DNA of 64,000 nucleotides from Diphasiastrum complanatum (lineage: Eukaryota > Streptophyta > Lycopodiopsida > Lycopodiales > Lycopodiaceae). The notes under the pieces were generated by a model. It was not told the DNA's origin. It saw nothing but the letters and a program-made list of their open reading frames with translations, and searched no databases. This document shows, piece by piece, positions 55,801 to 64,000 of the stretch (its first letter is position 1; each line of letters begins with the position of its first letter). The stretch covers positions 24,492,693-24,556,692 of the forward strand of contig CM055112.1 of NCBI GenBank assembly GCA_029204225.1, in the 5' to 3' direction. The position numbers were made by a program, and so were the translations under genes.

Positions 55801-56790
55801 ATAAATCCGATTCAGTCAATACTTCTTTGACGGACATCAAAGTAGTTAGCGACTAGTTGGCAATCGTCAATGAGATCATTTCTAAAGTGGATAATATGAG
55901 CATTGTATTGAATGCATTACCGTGATCCTATCACAATCTTGTAACGACCTTGATGGTTCGAGAAATACGTCCTTTTGAGGAATTTTCGGGCATCTTGTTG
56001 CAAGAGGAATGTGGAAGGGATTTAATTTAAAAGGTTCAAATGATTATGGTCAGCATAAAGTGTGAGAGGAAGGGGGGGAGTCAATATAAGGGCTCCTATT
56101 CAATCCCAAAAAGATGAAGAACATGATTCAACAAACTTGTGGAGGACCAACACCGAGAATAGGAGTGTTCATTCATGACAACTCACTCAAATAAAGAGCA
56201 CATGCAGAATGATGGGAATGACCACTTTGCGAGAAAGCGGCAAATTAAAATAGAGAAACTCCATTTTTACTTGATGATATTTCGTCCTTTTTGAATAGAT
56301 AAGTGACGAAATAGAATGTTCTCACTATTCTCTTAAACATGAGTTACTTGGAAGAGATGTTCTCAATTTGTAAATGAAGAACCAAATAAAGGTGAGATAT
56401 ATTTGAGATTGAAACAAATGATAGCCAACAAAATATTATGGATTAAGCCATAAGTCTTTAAAGCAATTATGATACACTAGCTTTTAAAGTATAATATTTA
56501 TGGTGATGAAAGTAAATCCTTTGTGGATATCGTTAATTATGTATGTGGAAAAGATATCACAATTTGTTTCTTGTGATGTGCACAAAATCTAGAATTATCT
56601 TGGAAAGTGTATACAACAAGATGAATCGGTCAAACTATCTCGTGTCATTTGGATTAGTAGAGTTGTTTTAGTAGCAATAAATACAACAATAATCTATTTT
56701 GTTTTTGGCATTTTTTGACCATAGGTATTATTGAAAAAGTAGACGAATAATGTACTTTAGCACATGTATAAACTTATCGTCAAGGGGGAG
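55801..56790 (+). pseudogene. Copia gag remnant, then polypurine tract
   Basis: The plus-strand frame near 55829-56030 reads LTDIKVVSD, stop, AIVNEIISKVDNMSIVLNAL, stop, SYHNLVTTLM and the EEFSGILLQEE motif, a Copia gag capsid with stops. Pol is absent. CAAGGGGGAG (56781-56790) followed by TATTAGAAAGTATAATTC at 56791 looks like the polypurine tract and the start of a 3' LTR of an element reduced to its ends. Confidence 0.65.
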
Positions 56791-57490
56791 TATTAGAAAG
56801 TATAATTCTAAGTACATTAGTATCCCTTGATGAGATCAAACGTATTGATACATAAAATAGCGAGTGTATATAATTATGAATCATGAGCATTGCTTAATTA
56901 GTCTGTAGTACTCACATTCAGTAAGTTGAGCTACTCTTAAATAAAGTCAATTGGTTAGACGAGCAACCTGAAGAGAATTTACATAGAACTATTTGTTTAT
57001 ACTTATATTTCTTATAAGTCACATATTCTAAGAGTCATTGGGATTCGTCAGGAATGTTATGTGCATAGAAAATATAGAATTCTTGGTGGTAGAATATTTC
57101 TCTATTGAGAAATAGACTTGATTGTTAGTGACAATATCCCAATGAGCTCAATTGGATGACTTGATAAGAATCTGGTTTGAGGAATATTCTTGAAGTCTAG
57201 TAACTTCCCTATAGAAGAGACTTTGGGATGATTCTTATGTTTCCTAAGTTATGTGTTTAGCATACACTCATGTATTCACTAATGATTATGTATGATTTGT
57301 AAACAATTCATTTAATATATCTTAAGGACTTGAGAAAAGTACTCAGAATTAGAGATAAACAACTAGCAAATCGTTTTATCTCTGAGTGCTTAACCAAATG
57401 GACAGGTCAGATTAAGGATAATGATTCGTGAAATACACTTGAAACTGTAAAGAAGAACTTCCCTAAAGTTCACTTCTTAGGACAAAAGCA
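56791..57490 (+). repeat. probable Copia 3' LTR and neighbouring sequence
   Basis: Follows the polypurine tract at 56781. Length and end are unknown and no partner LTR was found. Confidence 0.35.
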
Positions 57491-57493
57491 GTT

Positions 57494-57900
57494 TAAGGGG
57501 GGAAGAATGTTATGTCTATGTCCGACTACGAGGATACAGACCAATCCTTGACATGGGTATTAGGCCCCTCAGTTGTTGAATTTACTAGTTACGCCTTAAT
57601 ATTCCAAGTCAACGCTAGTTACATAATTAATGACCTTGTGAGGACCTAGGCACTCATATTGGAACAGTGGAGTTGCACATTGTATGTGATGGTTGAATGC
57701 ATGCAAAGAGACTATTAGTTGGTTGTGCAACGAGACCCCAGACTACATGGGGGTTGCATGTCATCATGCACAGGTTATCGTAGCTATATATCTACTAGTA
57801 GAAACTCGCCCTCCTACACATTGGAATTGTTTGGATTCTTGTCTCTTCTCTCTCTCTCTTCTTGTATTCACATATGGCAGGCTTGGGCGGGCTTGGGGTT
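57494..57900 (+). repeat. polypurine tract and LTR (plus copy of an inverted pair)
   Basis: TTTAAGGGGGGAAG (about 57492-57506) is followed by TGTTATGTCTATGTCCGA at 57509. The first about 300 bp match 61605-61883 in inverted orientation, sharing AATCCTTGACATGGGTATTA, TGCATGTCATCATGCACAG and CTCCTACAC. The far end is not fixed; CT-rich sequence follows at 57845-57865. Confidence 0.65.
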
Positions 57901-60900
57901 GAAGTTGTTGTGGACTAATCTTTGGCTTCTACTTGGTTGCGTGGTTTGGCTCCATTGTCTCCTTTCGAATGTTCTTGCAGGCTTGATCTTTGGGGCTCGT
58001 TGTGGAATAGCCTTACAGAGGTAGCATAAAAAGAGGTAGAGACCATGGAAATGTCGGTCACGTCGGCCTTTCTCTATGAATCTAAGAGTTGGGAAAGAAG
58101 TATACCTTAATTTCCAATGATTCAAAAATATCAAAATGTCTAGGTGTAGGCCTCAATTGTACTAGTAAACACCACATTTAGATTATCTTTAGAATCATTT
58201 CTAAGTTAGTAAGTTAACCTTTTGTTAGAAAGACTTATTAACTTGCAAGTAATTGTTCTCGAACAATACTCGTCCATATGTCTATGTTCATTGATTGGTT
58301 TGAGTGCACCAAAGAAAACTAATAACCAGAAATCCATAGTAGATTCAACAAGATTTATCTTGCACATATAAGAAAATTCACTATGCTCCCGTACATAAAA
58401 ATACTTCTGTATTTGGCAGATTATTCCCTAATCTGCAATATGTTAAACTCACATATTTAACTGAGAATCTTGTAACTCAATTATTTCAACAAGAGTCCTA
58501 TTTCTCGAGAGTAAACAACATATCCCTAAGTTTTCCAACCCAACATACCTCTAATATCAAAATTTCTTTTCTTTATGCAATCAACCCCTCACCATTCCTA
58601 AAATTAGGTTGATCCGCATATAGACATCTAGGAATTCAAGGTTATGATCAAAACTTATTCTATCCTGATCCAATTCACAACAAATTCTATCCGTGGTTGG
58701 TTAAATTGATTAGTACAACCTAAGTTTGATCCTTTCTTGTACTACCTATGCATATGAAGAATATTTCCAAACCTCCTCTAGTTCCAGACCATTCCTCATA
58801 ATGCCTAGAGAATTTCTCTATTACGTCCGAATAGTTCCATTTATGTAGCTTACTTTGGATTTTTCTGAAAATGCTTTGTGATTACTACACATAATCTAGT
58901 TTTTTCTCTTGTGCAACCGATGGATCCTATGCTAAAATTATTTCTATCACATCACTCTGCCCTTTTGAAGAAATTCTTGATAGAAGATACTTGGAAACAG
59001 AAATATTTGAAAATCATAAAAAGTCAGTGATAGATGTTCCTCACAAATGTTTAACTCTTTTACAACTAGGACGTTTCTTTTGATCAAGCAATATTTTAAC
59101 CTGAATGATAGTAATTATCATTCACCAGTAATTCACCTAAGCAATAGAGAGAAAATTGGGCTCAAAAAATTAACTTTCATTTACCTTGGAAAGGTGTCAA
59201 GAAATCTAAGTCTTACTCACATATTTAGTAGTAATTGACATGATGATAAACAGTCCTTCAGGAGAACAACTTCGCATTGGAAGGAATCATATTAAATTAG
59301 TCCGATGTCTTGTAATTTAGAAATTTCTGAGAAGGGTTGAAGAAAGTGACAAATAGGCTTAAGGGTTTTCCAATTTTGTAAATAATAAGATACCATTTTT
59401 GGGATCTGGATCAATGTCTCATAGTTTTGCAAAAATGTAAAAGCTAACCATGGTCATCCGGATCATTCTAGCACACGAAATTTCATTTGGAATTCTTCCT
59501 CCCAGAAATTCTCTGCTTTTAGATCTATATTCCTCCAGAGAATCGAAAGGATTCCCGTGGTGTCCTATACCTCTTATAGGCACTTCCAATACATTCAAAT
59601 CATGGCTACTTATGTTATCGTTAGCCTCCACTGATTTGTAGACTCCCTTCCTGTGGACTGAGAGTGCCCAACTCTGGGAATAGATTTCTTTTCGTACTAA
59701 TAGATTCAAAACGTTATCGTGGTTCGTCCACCTCTTGCAATTGCCATTTTCCCTCAGAATTTACGGTTAATTCATTGTTGTTAAGGGTTTTCATAAAATA
59801 ATATCTTGACGAAACATAAAGACTCTTGTATGAGAAGGACTCAATAGCAAGTATTATGCAAAATTTCCAGGGATTACCAATTATCCATAAAACAATTTCA
59901 TAATAAATTACTAACTCTGATGTCATGTTCCACTTCCTCTAAAGGTTTTCAGTTTTCGGATAATTCTAAGATTAAGCAAGAAAGTGGACATCTGAAATTT
60001 AGCAATTGTTTGATCAAGTTATGACTTTCAAACTTGCTCTCTTCAGAAAAATTTTAGGGGTTATTGTTAACTAACTCAATTCTATCAGTTTTCATAAAAC
60101 TTAAGCTTCTTAAATTATTTCCATTATTCAACCAATTAAGTGCCGCACTTAAGTCATTGATAAATTAGATAACTGCGACCACGATTCCATAGGAATATCA
60201 AACTGCATATCAATCCAATGGACTTTAAAATCAACCAAAATTCAAAAAATCTTCAATAAAGTCATAATCACTATATTCAACTGATTTTTGAAAGTACTCA
60301 ATAACTACAATTATCATTTTCCAGAAATAATGGAATTTTATTATTTTCCCGCAACATTTTCCAACAGTATAGTTTGTAACCAATTAACTTGAGACAAATC
60401 AAGTTGGCAGTCAATTAACCAGTTTCAAGGATACCATTAGTTCCCTAATTCGAATACAGTCTTTGGGCAAGCATGCAATTTCGAGCATGCAAATACTGAG
60501 CTTCCATCTTACTTAGTATCTCACAAAATTGACTTTCAACCAACTATATTAACAGCTTTTCTGGAAAGAAATCAAACTATAATTGGTTCAACTAGTTCTT
60601 CCACTATTAGTAATGAATTCAATTTATGATAGACATTGTCACAAGGCATTCAAAGTTGATGGTTCAATTTCTTATATCAGTTCTGTAATTATTGAAAACT
60701 CATACAGTACAAAAATAATTTTTTTTTCCGTTTTTCCATCAAAGAAGTAGTATCAGTATCATGCCAAGCTCATAAGCACTCAGTATCACTGTAGACCACT
60801 CATGCAATACTTCACCGTACAATTGGTTTCAAGTCCCCACAGAAGATCTCATGTTCACACAGTCACATGCATTAGTGTTTTACTAAAATTTTTTTCCGTA

Positions 60901-61500
60901 AAATGTCAAAAACTACCAAACTACAAACACTGATGACTTTCTTGAAGCCACTATCCTAAATGACTTGAGCAAGGTTGCGCTACAGTTCCAGTATGCCAAT
61001 ATACAGCCATTTCCCATGAAGAAATGACCAAAACCCATGCTTTTTTTTATTATCAAAAATCAATGGGTTTTCACATGTTCTGATCCGTTTCTATGGCATG
61101 CAACCACTCCATTGGTTTTCTGACATACAGCAATTTCAAAATTGATTGACCTTCCAATCAGTATCTAACATCAAAGTCTAGCCAAAATTGCACTTTTCTA
61201 GCTATTCTTCTGATATTTCTACTCGATTCAGGTCATAACCCGGCATGTATGTCTACAATTACTGATTAGCAATTGAAGAATGAAGAAACTGCTACTAAAA
61301 ATCCGTACAAATGATGTTGACAATCAAATATCACCTTAGCCTAAGCTAAGATCCATTCAAAAGAACTACTAAGTGCATAAAGAATTTGAGAAGTAGCCTT
61401 ACTTGAAGATGGTAACACCAACAATAAGGATAGTGGACAAAAAGCAACGATGCCCTACCAAAAACTTGGAGATAAGAACCATTGACTAAGGAGACAATGT
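57901..61500. other. AT-rich part of TRS120 intron 6, unassigned
   Basis: Very AT-rich. The longest frames (minus 59709-59419 and 59926-59714, 96 and 70 codons) show no family motif. No LTR, tRNA or clear repeat was recognised. Old unreadable elements are possible. Confidence 0.35.
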
Positions 61501-61502
61501 GT

Positions 61503-61590
61503 CTAGAGAGTTTAGCATGGTTGATCTAGGACACTTAAATTTCTTTCTTGGCATTGAGGTTAGAGGAGTAGATAAAAGCACCCGAAGTAA
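61503..61590 (+). pseudogene. Copia RT thumb fragment
   Basis: The plus-strand frame SREFSMVDLGHLNFFLGIEV is the conserved RT segment after the active site. It is about 30 codons long, with stops on either side, and lies next to an LTR fragment in the opposite orientation. Confidence 0.7.
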
Positions 61591-61604
61591 CAAGAATTCA
61601 AACG

Positions 61605-61883
61605 TGTAGGAGGGTGAGTTTCTACCAGTAGATATAGCCTACTGTAGCCTGTGCATGATGACATGTAACCCTCATGCAATCCGGTCTCACTCCACAACCA
61701 AGTAATAGTCTCCTTGCATGCATGCAACTATCACATACCATGTGCAGCTCCATATGCCACAATATCCGGGCCTGGCCCTTGACTGGAATATCGAGTTGTA
61801 ACTTATGAACTTGACAACTGAAGACCCCTAATACCCATGTCAAGGATTGTTCCGAATCCTCGTAATCAGACATAGACATAACA
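61605..61883 (-). repeat. LTR fragment, inverted copy of 57509
   Basis: Minus strand from TGTTATGTCTATGTCTGA (61883) to CTCCTACACG (61605). Similar to the plus copy over its length, truncated at the inner side. Confidence 0.7.
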
Positions 61884-62726
61884 AGCTTCCGTGTATTGGG
61901 TGAGGTGCCATGTAATTTAGCTCTATAATTCTGAACATATCTTTTAGTTGCTGAATTTCACTAGTAAATTGTGGTTCCTGGCCATAATTTGTTTTCTAGA
62001 GGTGCTTAACTCTTTCATCCTTAGGTGAAAGGTTTGCCTAGATGCTGACTGAGACTGAAAAAAAGTTCTTCGGTTCCAAATATTCTTCAGTTCCAAAAAT
62101 TTGCAAAGTGGACGAACAATCCTAAAGTACCAAGAGTCAGATTTAAACACTTGATAATTTAGGAGCCCATGAATGGCCATGGTGAGTCTGAACTGCAACA
62201 GTGACAATTTTAAGCTGCAAAGTAATGTGTGGATGGACACTTATGGATTGAGAAGTTTGACATGATGCTAAGAAATGAATGAGTTCTAATTACTTCCACT
62301 ACATGATTATGCCATAAGATCACAAAATCTTAAACTTGGCTACCTAGCAAGCTACACTAGCAGCGATGATGCTACTTCTTCTGAGGGCCTTGTTTGAAAA
62401 CACTTTGACGATTGATTTAATAGTAAGCTGGCAGTAAATGGACTATTTCTTATGAGTTTTTACAGCACGTGATCTATAGCTGGAGTACGAGTAAGAAGTA
62501 CTTGTGGAAGCAGATTTAATGAGCACCTTTCACCTAGAATTAACACGCTTAGCTTAAGAATCTTCAATAGTGCTACATTTTTGTTTTTTCTTGTAAGTTA
62601 AAGGTCTCAAATTTTGGATATGCATTTTCCAACTTGTGTGTTTTTTGTCATTTTTGATAAGGAGTTCCTGTCTATTTTCGAAGTTGCTTATCTTTTGTTG
62701 TTTCTGGTATAAGGAAGTCCTCTCAG
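61884..62726 (+). other. end of TRS120 intron 6
   Basis: No features other than a pyrimidine-rich tract before the exon 7 acceptor. Confidence 0.6.
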
Positions 62727-63007
62727 CAACCACTTACAGATGAAAATCGACAAATTTTTTCAATCGATGTGGGATGTGAGGGCCAGTGGAGCACCTTACA
62801 AATGGATGTTCTGGCAGATACGTTAGCTGCTGCAGTGAGGGCAGGTGACCCTTTGGCAGCATGGAAGGCAGCGGCACAGCTTCTTCGAAGGCACTATCCA
62901 CTCATAACTCCAAGTTCTCAAGTCAGTCTGGCATATGCCTTGTCAAGTGTGGCTGCAAGACTTCCTACTGGATCACGCTGTTCTGAACCAGCCCTTCCCT
63001 TTATAAG
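62727..63007 (+). CDS. TRS120: TRS120 exon 7
   Basis: 281 nt from acceptor TCCTCTCAG|CAACC to donor ATAAG|GTTGG. It encodes QPLTDENRQIF, then GQWSTLQMDVLADTLAAAV, RAGDPLAAWKAAAQLLRRHY and SEPALPFIR. An acceptor at 62717/62718 would add three codons in frame; 62727 has the better pyrimidine context. The exon ends two bases into a codon. The next exon was not found before 64000. Confidence 0.9.
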
Positions 63008-64000
63008 GTTGGTGGGATAGTGGGCATTATAGCATTTTTTTTCAGCTTCAGTTGTATGGCTTGACCCGGAGGTGTTTAGTTTCTTTGCGAGTTTAAGATA
63101 AATACAAACAAAGAAGTTTGTTATTGAGTTGGGTCGCCAAAAATTTGGGTCCACCAATGCACCTCTCCATTCTTGGGAAGCCTCTGACATCCAAAAAGAC
63201 AGAAAGTGCTCTGTGAATGGTGTTTCCACTGAATTAAGTTGTATTAGATACACAATCACATTTTCCATACGAAAAGCTGTGTATAAGAACCTTTACCAGT
63301 ATAAGAATGAAAGTGTGGAAAGCGAGTGCTTAGTAAAGATAAGAAAGTATTCTCCAAAGAAGTTACTTTCTTCACCTACTATTGTCGTATCCCTTTATAC
63401 CACAAGCTTTTTGTCCTTGAGTAACCTTGTTCTACATCTTTCATATTTTGATTGTATGCATTGTTACTCATTTTCTTTACTTGAAATAGTATGAGTGTCT
63501 GTTCAGTGGTCAAAATTCCAAGGACAAGACATATGCAGGAGAAATTTGGTCATCACTTCCTTTGAATATATGTTTCTTATATAGACATATGTTTATCATC
63601 TACGAAATTTTAGATGCATTATAACTGCTTTATTGTCATGGCTTCTTTTTATGCACATCATACACATGAGGTTAGAGTGCTTCGTACATTTGTTAGATAT
63701 ATTTTCTATAGGGTTTGTTTCATCCTTTTGCAAGGGGGTTATGAAGTGGCAAGGAAAATGCAGAGATAAGTGGAAGAATCCAGGAGCCATCAACCAAAAA
63801 CTAACAAGCAGATGACTGGTTGGAGGATAGGAAAAAACGATAAGCAGTCTGCATGAGGCCATGAGCTACTATGGGGGTATACTAAGAAACATAATTGAAG
63901 AAGGAGCAACTGTTTGGCGTGGATGGGAATCGACTTGGCATGATGGAGGGAAATTACAGGAAGGTCAGAAGGTGTGTGCAATACATGGCTTATGGGGAAT
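63008..64000 (+). other. start of TRS120 intron 7
   Basis: Begins with the donor GTTGGT and continues to the end of the window. No sequence matching the next TRS120 segment was found. Confidence 0.6.

Noticed and set aside
59419-59926. Minus-strand frames of 96 and 70 codons in intron 6
   Set aside because: AT-rich sequence, no motif, no splice or start context; chance frames cannot be excluded.

Overview
This is a window of nuclear DNA from a land plant. It holds two recognisable host genes: a PMI1-type NT-C2 protein on the minus strand (14836-16779), and the 5' half of the TRAPPII tethering subunit TRS120/TRAPPC9 on the plus strand (exons from 22959 to 63007, continuing past the window). 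TRS120 matches plant homologues closely, but its introns reach about 22 kb. Everything else is retrotransposon debris, simple repeats and unassigned AT-rich sequence. Giant introns, nested retroelements and very long GA/CT tracts suggest a large-genome vascular plant. A fern or gymnosperm is my guess; the species cannot be read from this sequence.

Layout. 0.8-11.3 kb holds decayed Ty1/Copia elements: a minus gag remnant, a plus element with its RT core deleted, and a minus element with truncated RT, a long leader and an LTR-like region carrying a TATA box. 11.3-14.3 kb is mostly unassigned, with a tRNA-like SINE candidate. 14.4-17.6 kb is the PMI1-like gene with GA-rich upstream DNA and unassigned exon-like segments downstream. 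18.7-22.4 kb holds a minus Ty3/Gypsy gag fragment and two inverted copies of one Copia LTR. TRS120 exon 1 starts about 520 bp beyond the second copy.

TRS120 intron 1 (23370-45670) contains a plus Copia element (about 23.9-30.3 kb) and a three-level nest: a young Copia derivative (39272-43224, 5-bp target duplication) sits in the protease of a minus Gypsy element (about 35.2-44.38 kb), which sits in a minus LINE (endonuclease part 44381-44995, RT part about 34.7-31.9 kb). LTR divergence agrees with that order, about 1.4% for the Copia pair and about 3.7% for the Gypsy pair. Intron 3 holds a second, degenerate LINE copy in plus orientation, itself interrupted by an LTR/PBS segment. Intron 6 holds further Copia fragments and an inverted LTR pair.

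Most notable signals: (1) the LINE protein has a C-terminal tail with a canonical PCNA-binding (PIP-box) motif, recognisable in both LINE copies, beyond what looks like a mutated Gln codon; (2) the young Copia derivative has lost both integrase and RT/RNase H yet has nearly identical LTRs, and its gag carries a Ty1-like CTT-AGG +1 frameshift site; (3) RT cores are deleted or truncated in three Copia elements; (4) a housekeeping tethering gene is stretched over more than 40 kb by this load.
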